Positions 9,756 through 20,677 of a stretch of 21,398 nucleotides of DNA are shown piece by piece. Source of the stretch: Rodentolepis nana (lineage: Eukaryota > Platyhelminthes > Cestoda > Cyclophyllidea > Hymenolepididae); NCBI GenBank assembly GCA_900617975.1, contig UZAE01000558.1, positions 1-21,398 of the forward strand. Direction: 5' to 3'. Made by a program: the position numbers and the translations under genes. Position 1 is the first letter of the stretch. Each line of letters starts with the position of its first letter. A model generated the notes under the pieces. It made no database searches. It was not told the origin of the DNA and saw only the letters and a program-made list of their open reading frames with translations.

Positions 9756-11092
9756 ACACACAACACACTTGAAAAATACTACGATCTCTAGGTAAATAAT
9801 AAGGGGGAAGCCAAGTTAATCCAAAGTCAAAATAAAAAGCTATGGTTAATACAAGATATGAAAAAACTCATATCTCATTACTTTTAAAAGTTAAACATCA
9901 AGAAGTTTGTGCTAAATAAACGACGAAACTATACAATTACAATGTAAATTCTAAAAAAATATTGAGAAAAAATTGAAATAAGAGACAAAACGCAGAGAAA
10001 CCCGAACCAATTCAACCCAGCAGCCAATGAAATACTACCAAGATCTAATATTTTAAGATGCTCATTTTTCATTATAAAGAACATTTAAATGATTTATTAT
10101 TCGAACCAGTAGCTGTAATTTCTTCAGCCACAAGGAAATATTATTACTTTATTATACTTAATGAATACTACATAAGTTTAATTTCACGTCTCTAAATTCG
10201 GATCGCTAATCTAAACAAATAGTTCACTATGATTGAGAGAATCTTAGATGGGAACACAGAATAGACAAGAGAAACGCCCCAATAGTGCATTCTTAATAAT
10301 AGTTGCTAATAGTGCATTTAATGCTTGCACCTACAAATCACTGAAAGTACTTTTTAAAACCCCACATGCGTTTTGCTCAATGTTAAAACCGTACTCATAA
10401 TCCTGTTTGATTTAAAATAAAAAAATTAACAAATCCTTTTAGTTTAGTTATGGTTTCATATACATGCAAAATAATCTAATGCTAAGATGCAGTCGAAATG
10501 ATGGACTCAGTGGAATTCGTAATTACTTTGTTCTCAAGCTTTTGCGACTATATTCAAAATCAAATATTTTTGTTAATAAAGACTAAAGACAAATATAATA
10601 AATTCATCTCACTAAAACTCTAAAAAACTACTTTAAAATGCCAGCAATCTATGAATATTAATACTAAAGCCTCTTCGTTTGCATATTATTTGTCTTTGGT
10701 TACAAACAATTAACACACTTGGGCCGTTCTTTTGAGCAAATGAAAACTCATGCTTTTTTAATGACAATAGAATGCATGAGGGCATGTACAGGAAAAATGA
10801 CTGATTAACTAAAAATATTATAAAAATGTCCTATTTCATTACTAAAATCCTGAATGTCAAGAAACCACTTCAACCTGAGGATCCACATTGAGCTAATAAT
10901 CACAACTATTCAACTAGTGTAAGGCGATTTTTTGCAACTTTTGAACATAATGAGCTGGTGTTGGAGTGTCCTTTGTACTCGCCGCAACATTGGAGGTTCA
11001 TTTATTTTCGTATCTAAATTTCAAGGTCGGACTGGTTGCTAACCTTGGAACAGGCTTCGCCCCAATTTCCACACTATACCCTTCCTAAAGTG
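9756..11092. other. Divergent intergenic region (Josephin / J-protein)
   Basis: AT-rich 1.3 kb between two divergently transcribed genes, so promoters for both should lie here. I recognise no specific element. A short direct repeat, AATAGTGCATT, occurs at 10281 and 10308. Acceptor-like AGs lie 12 nt before the Josephin ATG (TATTTTTCAAG) and 2 nt before the J-protein ATG (CCTTCCTAAAG). Confidence 0.5.
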
Positions 11093-11904
11093 ATGAAGTT
11101 GTCTCATTTCACAAAGTTGATTTTCCAAACCTATCAGGCACCCTCATTTGGAGCTAGATTTTGCCGGTATGTATTCTATATGTACATTTTTCATTTAAAT
11201 AGTTTTGGAACTGGTACCCAATACCGTAAAAACTACTATAAGATCCTTGGAGTCCCATCGAATGCATCTCCTCAAGAAATCAAAAATGCTTATGTAAGAC
11301 TTTCTAAACAGGTATGCTGTGGTGAAACCTCATTATTATATGCTTAGTATCATCCTGATGTCGCTGGCAATGATGTCGATTCTCGTTCAAAGTTCGTTGA
11401 GATAACCGAAGCATTCTCCATTCTGGGTAAAGAAACCAATAGAAAGGAGTATGATTTCCAGCGTAGAATCAATGCTCTCAGTGGAATTGAAATGGGTTAT
11501 AAAATTGACTATCCGAAACCTGACGCCCTGGATCCCAAGCTAGTCGCTGCGTATGATGAGGAAATGCGACGAAGATGGAATGAAAAATTAATGGACTGGA
11601 TGCGAGGCCAGGGTGAATACGAGTTAGAAAGAGGTCATCACATGGTTCCCATCCCAGCTAACCTCGGCATTTCTTATTCCTCATCCGAAATATCCAAACA
11701 TGCCACCATATTGCTGGCCGGTTTTCTCCTTTTTTCCATTGGATTGTTTTCCATCTACCAAGAGTTGTACGTTACTATTTGTTAAAAAATCATTATTTGA
11801 TCTTAGTTATGTTAGTGATTCTAATTGTTTTCCATATTTTTTTCAGAAAACGCGAGGCTCGGGAGGAATCCCCAAAAGTACGAACAAAAACGATTATCAC
11901 GTAG
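11093..11904 (+). CDS. DnaJ-domain protein with C-terminal membrane segment (DNAJC4/DNAJC30-like)
   Basis: Exons 11093-11166, 11203-11311, 11348-11766 and 11847-11904 give 219 residues. The first two introns are each 36 nt and the third is 80 nt, all GT-AG. The J domain spans about residues 34-98: it starts KNYYKILGVPSNAS, carries the HPD motif at 63-65 that stimulates Hsp70 ATPase, and ends NRKEYD. The HPD codons directly follow the second micro-intron, which holds an in-frame TAG, so splicing is required. A charged middle region (RRRWNEKLMDWMRG) follows, then one hydrophobic segment at about 180-198 and a short basic tail. The first 33 residues are basic with no acidic residue and could be a mitochondrial presequence. 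A J domain near the N-terminus plus one C-terminal membrane span is the layout of DNAJC4 and DNAJC30; I cannot choose between them. The stop lies 25 bp from the stop of mL37 on the other strand. Confidence 0.85.
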
Positions 11905-11929
11905 ATACTTCTATTATAATGTTGTAAAT

Positions 11930-14332
11930 TTACAATACACTCCTACTAATAGTTTCAGTATCGTCTGACAATCTGCCGACACGCCCCCCATAGAGATATC
12001 GCGTAAATAACCGATAAAATACCCTCATATCGAGGTTAGCGTATTTGGTATTTCGCAGCATGCTACGTTTGGGGTAGCGCTTTTGTACCAATTCGTGGTT
12101 GCCATCCACCCAGGCAACATTCATTATTCCTGGAGGCTTTTTTCCGTCATTTTGACTCCAATTTGGAACCTCCAATGTGTTCAACTGAAATGCAATAAAA
12201 TCGAAGAAAACCCCGTCAGTACATACTGCTTCAACAGCTATGGGTTCGGGCAGAGGGCCGTTGTTGCTCGTGGTGTTGCCATAAATACGCTTAGCGGTGG
12301 ATACGCACGACGCATAGCAGTTCATTATACCGATGGTCTGACGTTGGGCCACGGTTATACGCTCTCTTTCGGGGGCTGTGAAATCTGACCAGGTGTTGGG
12401 CAAGGCGACATTTACGGAAATTAGATGGGGATAGGGATATGTCGTGGTCTAAAATAGGTGAATTGAGAATATTATAGCAATGTTCGGATGAACACGTGAT
12501 CTGAGACATTACTGTAATGCACCTTCTCAATGTAGACATATTAACTTTCCTGTATTCAGAAAATTTAATATTCTCTCGTTTTATAAGACTAATCAACAGG
12601 TATGCGTGCTAATAACTAGTAGATCTGATCAAATTATTTTTACGAGGGTCATTTCTCTGAAATCTATTACAAATACAAAAACGGAAACGATTTTGCACTT
12701 TTGAGCTAGCATATTGTTTTACCACAATGTCACTAAATCTAACCATTTCGAATGATCATCCCATTTACTTTACGTGAATCTCTGATTTAATCGTTTAAAG
12801 TGAGGCTTAATTTACACCCGAGCAAATTGTGAAGTGCAGGAATTTCAGAATACGAGAGTCGGCACCATCCTCAAGGCTTATCTTAAATCGAAATACCCAA
12901 AAAGCATGATTTTTTCGATGTAGATCTACGCAGACACTAGAATCCAAAACGAAAAATCCAAATTTGATACCAGTAGGTATGTTTTTAATGCTCAATGTCC
13001 CCCACCCCTTCAGTACAAATCGCGTCCTTAGAATGACCTTATGATGAAATTGACTAAACAGATCTCTTGTCTCATTCCATAAAATCCCTAATTGACATAA
13101 TAATATATCTAACAAAATCTTCTCTTAACAGGGGGCGAACTAGGTCTTAGCGATAAATAGCTTTTAACAACGTACCTGAATGCCATCTGAGCTCTCTTCA
13201 GGATACATTTTGGTAGAAGTTAGATCAATAAGCGGTGAAATGAGATTCATTTTATCCTTAAATTCCCCAAATAACTTGACGGCATCATCCGGAATAGCAG
13301 TCGATCCACCAGTCTCAAACAAAGGCAGAGGATCTTTGGACAAAAGAGCAAAGTCATTTTTCAGACTCAGCTGAACTCTACGACCCGCGTCTTTGTCTCC
13401 CCAGTTAAATGACGTATCCACTCGACGGTCGCGTAGCAACCATCTCTCCGGAAGACCAGTATCAGGATCACATGGTCCAATTAAATCCATTTTTACGGCC
13501 TGAAAAACCAAACAAGGGGAGGGGAGTCATTTTCATTTCTACTTACAAATACCGAACAAGAAAAAAAGCGTAAACATAGTAAAAGTGCATGCTTACTTGA
13601 TTGTGACAAATTCGAATGAGATTGTGCAGAAGATAGCGGGCAACATTAAATGGATGTATACCGAATTCAGTCTTAAATTTCCAAATAAGCAAATCTGGGT
13701 TGTAGCGCTTTGGTAACTTGTCTTCATCTGTGTGCCATGTGTGCGCATGAAGAATACTTCGCTCTACCTCGGGAACAAGTGACAACATCGAATCTCTCTT
13801 TGACAAAGCGGCTTCAACTTGGTCATACAAAATCTGCGTATTCGGAGGCGGGCCTTGACGCACAATAGTCTGAAATATAGACGGTGAGGTAAATATGACA
13901 AGTACTAGATTGAAGGAGGGTGTAAATAAAAGTTACATTAGTTAGCATAGCTGCTTGTGCAATGTCCCTGCAAAATAGACGTGACGGGTCAAAAAGCAGA
14001 CTGGCAGGTTTATCAACAGCACTGGCTTGAGTATTTCCGATGTATTGAGCAAAACGATGAGTACGTTTGTGATTCCACTCTGCGCGTTCCTCAGCAGTTG
14101 CACCAATTTCAATTTCACGTGCTAGAGCCTCCTTGTAGCGAAAAGCGGAATTTCCAAATGTATCCTCAGCCTGAGATGCAATCTCTGAAAGTGTTGGATC
14201 AACAAGAGCCTGCTTTGGTACTCTAAGACGTTGAGCAATCATTACAGACCCTTGTTCTTTCCACTGTTTCTTGATATAAACTGGAAGAAAATTGTGCCGA
14301 ATTCGACGACTACGTAATGCTGACAGTCGCAT
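11930..14332 (-). CDS. MRPL37: Mitochondrial large-subunit ribosomal protein mL37
   Basis: Exons in transcript order: 14332-13937, 13869-13597, 13499-13176 and 12448-11930, joined in phase 0 at every GT-AG junction to give 503 residues (human about 423). Introns are 67, 97 and 727 nt. Family identity rests on several blocks that match human mL37 as I remember it: LSKDPLPLF, ISPLIDL, PYPHLISVN (formed across the last junction), and in the final exon EAVCTDGVFFDFIAFQLNTL, then NVAWVDGNHELVQKR and FYRLFTRYLYGG. The homologous mS30/mL65 family shares the TDG...FQLNT motif, but AWVD and the YLYGG ending favour mL37. The first 30 residues are very Arg/Lys-rich without acidic residues until E28, fitting mitochondrial import. 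The ATG lies two bases after a good splice-acceptor sequence (TATTTTAG). The upstream cytochrome b5 gene is only 175 bp away on the same strand. Confidence 0.9.
12449..13175 (-). other. Large third intron of mL37
   Basis: The 727-nt intron joins GIQ to TTTYPYPH of the mature protein. It holds a minus-strand open stretch of about 300 nt with no ATG start and no recognisable similarity; I see no nested gene and no repeat copy. Confidence 0.6.
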
Positions 14333-14345
14333 TTCTAAAATACAG
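14333..14345 (-). promoter_or_regulatory. Splice-acceptor-like site directly before the mL37 start codon
   Basis: On the minus strand GTATTTTAG is followed by AA and then the mL37 ATG. It could be the acceptor of an intron in the 5' UTR or a spliced-leader trans-splicing site. The cytochrome b5 start (15116) has the same TAG-AA-ATGCGA layout. Confidence 0.45.
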
Positions 14346-14421
14346 CATATTTCGTAACCCACTACACACAAAAGCTACTATAATGACTTAAGAAAAATAG
14401 GAGAGATGGGCAAAGAAAAAC

Positions 14422-14427
14422 TTTATT
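14422..14427 (-). terminator. Candidate polyadenylation signal for cytochrome b5
   Basis: AATAAA on the minus strand, about 80 nt after the cytochrome b5 stop codon and about 86 nt before the acceptor-like AG that precedes the mL37 start. This spacing fits the processing of a polycistronic transcript. Confidence 0.5.
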
Positions 14428-14507
14428 TTTTGGTCAAAATGGAGTGTGAATAAATTAAATATACTGAATTTACAGCCACCTTGAGCGTCAAAATAATGCA
14501 AAAGACT

Positions 14508-15116
14508 CTATTTGATGTAGAAATAAGCGACCACTGCCGCAATTCCTATGACAGCAGGTAGAATGGCTCCAGTCCATCCACTAAAGAAAGTAAATGATTA
14601 AGAAATCGCATACACCCAGTTGAATATGAAATACGAAAAAACTCACGAAAAATTGGCTGTCCTTTCCCGAGAGTAATTTGAGGAAAATTTAAGTGTTTGC
14701 TCCTTGTCTGCTTCAGCAATTACACCAATGCAGTACTTCTCCATTTGCTTTCGGGCAGCTTCCGAATGGCAAACATCCTCAAATGGCTCCGTGGCATAAC
14801 CACCGCCGTTTTCAAGAATAACAAAGTCACCACCTGGATGCTAAATGATACAGTATTATCAATTTTCATCAAATAAGTAATTCGAAATCACACTTTTATA
14901 CACTATCCCTACCTCGTTCAAAAATTCAGACACATTATATACTTTATTGTGAATGATTATCCAACAATCATCTTCTGACTTATGTTTCTGAACTTCCTCA
15001 AGGGTAAATACACGTTGCTCGGACATTGCAGGAACGGGGCAGGTGGAAGTACTTAGCTTAGAAAGAGAACGTTTCGACCTTGAGAATTGGAACAAATTGC
15101 ATTTAACTGTTCGCAT
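14508..15116 (-). CDS. CYB5: Tail-anchored cytochrome b5, possibly mitochondrial outer membrane type
   Basis: Exons in transcript order: 15116-14913, 14840-14647 and 14580-14508; introns 72 and 66 nt; 156 residues. The heme domain begins FTLEEVQKHKSEDDCWIII and contains NVSEFLNEHPGGDF, with the E-H junction formed by splicing. Axial heme ligands are His69 (HPGG) and His93 (DVCHSEA), 24 residues apart as in the family. TEPFEDV lies between them. The last exon encodes a hydrophobic tail (GAILPAVIGIAAVVAYFYIK) that would anchor the protein with the heme domain facing the cytosol. It would pass electrons to desaturases, P450s or other acceptors. The first ATG adds 30 residues that are basic, Ser-rich and free of acidic residues; a second ATG (15026, residue 31, with G at -3) begins MSEQRVFTLEEV and gives a standard-length 126-residue protein. 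Which start is used cannot be decided from sequence. Confidence 0.9.
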
Positions 15117-17306
15117 TTCTACATTTAAATTCAGATATATGCTCTCATATGAGCTTGTAATTTTAATTTTGAGAAAAGGACTGCGGACAAATGACTGACA
15201 AATTATTTTGTGCCTATTCGAGTTTGTTATGAATGGAACAATTTTGAAATTATTAAAAATATTTTAAATTCCGCTTACCCAAGTAATTGTCATTCCAAAG
15301 AAATAAAGTCGCCGTTTTAAAATAGTCACCTAACCTTTCTCTTTAAAGAAGAAAGAGGGAATAGAGAGGCTTTGTGGCAAAAAATAGGAAAAGGGGTAAT
15401 TTCAAAGGTAAAAATTAAAACGTAAAAAGAGAAGTTGCGTATATTATAGAGCTCAGCTAATTTCAAATTATTACGGATATAATAACTTTTATTATTTCAT
15501 TTCAAGGTCGATGTCATCTGTGATTGCTCAGTTGATCACAGCATCCATCACAATGATATAACTAGACAACTTAGTTCTTAAAGGGAAATAAATTTTGATT
15601 TGTCTTTTATGAATTCGTAATAACGTTACGCCCATGCAGCCTACATCGAGCGAACAGGAACAATAAGTAAATTACCTCATGTCACTAGATTAGTACAGAG
15701 GTTTTCAAATGAGCAAAATGGTCAAATCGAATGAAAGTAAAAGCATTTGCCCTCACGGGGAAATTATGGAAAGGTATAATAGCTAGGGTAAAAACTAGGT
15801 TCCTAACAACTAGTCATTCATCTTTTGGACTAATGGTGGTTGTAGTTATGCTAATAAATGTATTAAAAAAATTAAATATAGTTATATGGAAACTGGATTA
15901 AAATTTCAAACTCTTCTAATACAATCCAAATTCAGAATTTCAGCTTATTGGTGCCTGAAATTTTAATGTAATGTGAACAGGAGATATATGAGCAACGAGA
16001 CAACTTAGCTAATCATCCCGAACAGATATTAGTGACTGAACACTATCAACGTTGAGCAAAAATGTTGAATCAATAGAAATGGGTGACTTCCCAGTCATGA
16101 ACAAATTGTTCTAGCTGCTTGAGATCTGGACAATAACTATCGACCTGGTCCACTAACAAATATATCAGCAAAGTTCCGTTAAGTATTCCGTTAAATTAGC
16201 CTATCTGTTCAAATGTGCTAAGTAGATCGGTGGTTACTTTGCATAATTTGGAAGTGAATACTATGCTCAAGGGATTTACATGCATTTGAGCTCTGGGATT
16301 TGTAGCAATTTCGGAGGTCAAATCAATTTTCAATAACTGACAAGAATATATTATATACTACTTCTGAAGCGATTACAATTCTAAATGTAAAATAAATGTC
16401 CTCCTCTTCGTAGCAAATCGTGAATTACGCTCTTCTTTGCAAAATGTTTGAGAGCCTAGCCCCAGAAACTTTCCTCTCCCCACCAAAAGTTTCTCGCTAA
16501 AATCCCCCTTGAGGTTTCAAAAATATCGTCTTTTACTGATTCTTGCAATTTTTTATGAAGTCAGCCTACTATCCCAATGCTCAATTAAGGTCCCTTCATC
16601 CTCTCAAGCAAAGGTCGTTGGTTTTACACCGATATTAGTCTCGTTCGCGGAATGCTACTGCATCTTCCGACCAGAATTTATTTATACTTACTTCATAAAA
16701 ATAGAATATTATTTAAAATGTGCTAAATTAGAGGGTACTTGACTCATATTATTTGGGTACAAAACATAACAATGAGCCTATTATGCATTTTATTAAGTTT
16801 TTTACGAAATTTAAATCGATGAAATACTATGATTCTCCTTCTATGCGGTTGTAATTATATCCAGTTATGAAATAAACTGAGAATGTCTGAAATGTAATAT
16901 AAAATGCCGTAAAATAATCTTATTTTAGTCGAAAAATCGGGTATTCGATATGATTCAAATTGAAAGCAACTCAAAATTTTTAAAAATGGTCCTCAATTGT
17001 TTCTTTTTTACAGAAATCTGAGAGAAAGATATATATGTATATAATATGTGATGATAAATTACTTCATCGAAAAATTACCAATTTAACTCGCATTACTTTA
17101 TTATATAAATCTTCGAGAGTTATTTTAAGCATTTTTATTTAAATATACTGCACTTATTTTATTATATTAACTGACTGGTTTTATTTGTTAATGCTAATTT
17201 CAATCAATTTTATTGTGACCTTGTACATAAGTTAGGAATTCATGGTCAAATAATTAAACCAACTATACGGTTTGGGCTTTTACGGAATCCCTTTTTTGGA
17301 TTTAAT
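15117..17306. other. AT-rich divergent spacer (cytochrome b5 / TMEM94)
   Basis: 2.2 kb with no supported coding exon, RNA gene or copy of the dispersed element. It must contain the TMEM94 promoter and probably that of the cytochrome b5-mL37 pair. Confidence 0.55.
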
Positions 17307-20068
17307 ATGAAACCGAATGAGGTTCCAACAAAATCAAATGGATTATCAACCGACAGAGCCTTGCGTAAATTATATCATCAGCTACAGAGCATTCGATTTC
17401 ATAACGAAATTTATACCAAATTACACTGGAAAGATTTCCGAAAGTTCATTCCCGTTCCATATCCCCTTGCGTACATATTTTCTGTCGTTTTATTCACGAT
17501 TTCAGCGATTTCATTGAGTTGTCAAACCACATATTACACTAAGTAAGAATGTTATCTTTACATATTTTGCTTCTAGCGTTATTTGGAATACATTGACTGC
17601 ATTCTTGCTTATTTCTTCCAGCTGTTTTACAATCATAGCAAATATTAGACGATTAAAATGCCATTCAAATGTTACTCTAATTGAACTTTCAAAAATTCTC
17701 GAGGATATCAATTGCAAGTTTTTAATGTTTCTTATCCTTTCTTTCTACAGATTTGAGATCTCACGATTTTCCTAGGATTTATGCCCCACTATATCTTCCT
17801 CATTCCCTAAGTTACAGTCTTCAACTGACGTATCGAGATAGAAAACTGACAAACGTTCCTGTTAGTCTTCTCGTTGAAGGTGATATTATCAAACTTCGAC
17901 CTGGGCAAACAATACATTGTGATTGTGTGCTAATAACTGAAGAAAGTGTAAGATATCATTTAAAATACTTACACACATCGTAGGACGACAATTCTGTGAA
18001 ATATAGCGTTGGAGATACTTTCCTACCTCATCTTGCAGGAAATTTCACTAGTAGAAATCCCTATCCTTCGGTACATCTAATGGATAGCTGCCATTTAGCC
18101 ATTGTTACTTCTTCCCCAGCAGTAGAACAAATTAAAAGTATTTTCAAACAGAGGACGGCAAATCGGAAAGCTCGAATCAAAAACACATCGTCATTTGTCT
18201 TTCTCAAGGGTTCTGTGTTCTCTTCAGTAATTGCCGCAATGGTCTTCCTATTTGCTGCGATTATCATCTCTTCTGTTCGTGTATCTGTTCAGAATCGCTC
18301 AGTCGTGAATGCCGACTCCACATTATGGATTTTCTCTATTAGCACATTTATTCTGATAACAGCTATTAGTCTTTTTGTTCCTCTCATTTGGATTCTTACG
18401 CTCGGACTGAGTGTTAGCCATCTTAGTAGATATACTAAACTTCATAGTCATTGCAAAAGTGACCAACCTTCAGCTTTTAAAAATTTCTTGAAATCGGTAT
18501 GTTCTTTTCTCTTAACATTAGTCAAAACCTCCCTGTTTAGGTGTTTATCCAACCAGAATCACAAACGGAACAATTACTCTTACATCTTGGTCGAATCAGT
18601 AGAATATGCTTTGTTGACAAAAAAGGAATCATAAGTCTGCCTATTCCAACCCCAGAAAAACTCTTTTTCTTTCGGGACCGACCAAATCGTCACCAGAAAA
18701 CCTCGCGAACGAGATCATTCGGTCTCGGTACCAACTTTCAAAGCAGCGAATTCGTACCTCATCACGTTCCCTCTTCAAATTCATTTAGTGCCTCAAGCGG
18801 AGCTCAATCTGAATCTCGAAACTTCCTTACCAGTGTATGTTAATTTTTTATAAGAAACGTAATCGTTTAGGGCTCAAATGGTGGATCGTTAATGAAACCA
18901 CACAGTCGGAGAAATTCCATTCAAAATAACTACTGCACACCAGAAGTCTTGAACATTAATGTCACTCTTGATTGTATTTACAAGCCACGTTTTGAATCTC
19001 CTAGGTGGGGACGATTTCTAGAGTGTCTCAAGCCAATTGGACTGAACCTCCTGCTAAACAATTGTCAGCCTCTTACCTATGAACACTATGCATCTTTTGC
19101 TGATCATCTTACGCGAATAACAGCAGCTGGTAGAAGCCGTCATTCAACTAATGAGGATTCTCAAACATATGGGGAGACAGTCGCAGTGGTTAACAACCGT
19201 TGCCTCTGTGGTTTAGCTTATCAAATGGGTTTTCGAAGATCGGCTCTTGAAAACTACTCTTTTGCTGCTAGTTTGGGCATCTATAAGGCGATCGAGAAGA
19301 ATAGTAGTCGCATTCGTTTGGAGAAAACAACTGGAGACGATGGCGGAGATGATGAAAATTCGTTATACTTTAGAAGTCAAGCTGTAAGAATCCAAGAGGC
19401 TTATGCGTCTGTACCGAAAGATAATGCTAACGAGCCTCTGCCGGTACCGAATTGCTTCTGTACAATATACCGTGAGGCTACTAGTTGTGGATATCATGCA
19501 ATGTCCCGAGGCTCTGGTGATCTGATCACTGCTCTGAGTACTACCTTTTGGAATGGTCGTGAATTATTGCCTATCATGGATGAGGAACGAACGTGGATGC
19601 TTGATTTCTACAATCTTAATGTCTCAACGAGCTACTGTATGGCCTTCTCCTATATGCCTCTCCTGCAATCTATTCCCCTGGTTCAGAATACCCGACTGGA
19701 TTCTAAATTGGCAAATCAGATACATTTTCCTATACTCAAACTTCCTGTGGTAGGTTAGATCGTTTCGATAACGCATTTTGTCAATAGAACTTTGAGTTAA
19801 GAAGTCGAATTGCAACACGACCTTCGTCTGCTAGCTCGATGCATCCCGGGGATTCTTTGGACTCCGTTTTCCTCTATCAGCGTCTCAAACGAAGACTGAC
19901 TGGAAAAGAGCTTCCTTCTTGCGCGGCTATGACAAATAGTTTGGCTGCACCTTCAAGGAAGACCAGTAATGTGGAGAAAAAATCCAAACCACATAGTGCT
20001 ATTGGGGAATTACCTAGAGTGGCTTTCAGCTGTGGATCGTTGCCTCGGCTATCTTGTCAAACCAGCAG
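17307..20068 (+). CDS. TMEM94: TMEM94-like P-type-ATPase-related ER magnesium transporter (3'-partial)
   Basis: Exons 17307-17542, 17577-17713, 17751-17947, 17984-18496, 18541-18834, 18871-19749 and 19788-20068 encode about 845 residues; the last ends on a donor and the gene continues beyond the window (human about 1356 residues). Introns are 34, 37, 36, 44, 36 and 38 nt. Features: GLSTDRALRKLYHQL near the N-terminus; membrane segments at about 54-71, 80-99, 268-287 and 304-331 (with a Pro as in P-type M4); actuator-like PVSLLVEGDIIKLRPGQ (161-177), nearly identical to human TMEM94; VDKKGIISLP (386-395), in the place of the DKTGT phosphorylation motif; SLKPIGLN-type block (here CLKPIGLNLLLNNC) and LALSTTFWNG/RTWMLDFYNLNVSTSYC blocks in the cytosolic domain. 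TMEM94 has been described as an ER Mg2+ ATPase. The exon 2/3 junction is uncertain (see findings). The start has no in-frame ATG just upstream and matches the human N-terminus. Confidence 0.88.
17714..17750 (+). other. TMEM94 micro-intron with a likely GC-AG boundary
   Basis: The strongest acceptor (TTCTACAG, ending 17750) keeps frame only with the donor GCAAGT at 17714. A canonical GT-AG alternative (17718-17757, 40 nt) also keeps frame, but it uses a poor donor (GTTTTT) and a second AG seven bases later. The products differ by a few residues. Confidence 0.5.
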
Positions 20069-20443
20069 GTAATGCTAATTATATTTGAGGAGGATTAGAT
20101 CTCGAAGAGTTAATATGTGGGTCTAAAATTTGGAGAGTGAAAACAGTGCGCACTCATTGTAGCCATTTCCTTATGAATCTTTCATATTTATATAAACTTG
20201 TTCTATGGACCCGCACAATTTAACGCCTCCACTTTGACCAGTCTAGAACAACAAGACTTCTCTATCCTCACCATTATTCATATTTTTCCGTTTTCAGTAG
20301 TGCAATCTTAGTTGTGGTCTTGTAGTAATGTTGAGTATCATATCAAGCTCCTAGGCACTAACTAAGCAAGAGCAAGTGTTGTGGCGGTTTTTTGGCCCAA
20401 GTTCCCAAACGTTTCAAGCTTCTCTCTCCCTCTTTGATGCTTG

Positions 20444-20455
20444 TCTGTGTGTGTG

Positions 20456-20500
<45 letters not shown>
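20444..20500. repeat. (GT)n microsatellite in a TMEM94 intron
   Basis: Nearly pure GT dinucleotides for about 57 bp, with one CA interruption, in the long unfinished intron after exon 7. Confidence 0.93.
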
Positions 20501-20502
<2 letters not shown>

Positions 20503-20662
20503 ACATTTAAATAGAGTGCGCATTAACAAAGTGAAGTACTTCGGTAAACAACCGTTGGACGTGTAAACACCGCTGGCACAGTCTTTTAAGGCAAATGTGT
20601 GCGCTTTTTCGATTTGCTCCTGTTAGTTGCCAAATGGGGTGTGACAAAGGTGTTCCATTTTA

Positions 20663-20677
20663 GGGGGGGGGGGGGGG
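20663..20677. repeat. 15-G tract
   Basis: Fifteen consecutive G in the TMEM94 intron, the same length as the tract at 7460-7474. Such runs may be misassembled or of uncertain length. Confidence 0.9.

Noticed and set aside
12807..13115. About 100-codon minus-strand frame in mL37 intron 3
   Set aside because: No ATG at its start, and the flanking mL37 exons join perfectly without it.
16509..16742. Plus-strand frame with a signal-peptide-like hydrophobic start
   Set aside because: It begins with TTG, not ATG, has no similarity I recognise, and sits in AT-rich spacer with no coding bias.
18061..18267. Minus-strand frame opposite TMEM94 exon 4
   Set aside because: Shadow of the strongly supported TMEM94 coding frame.
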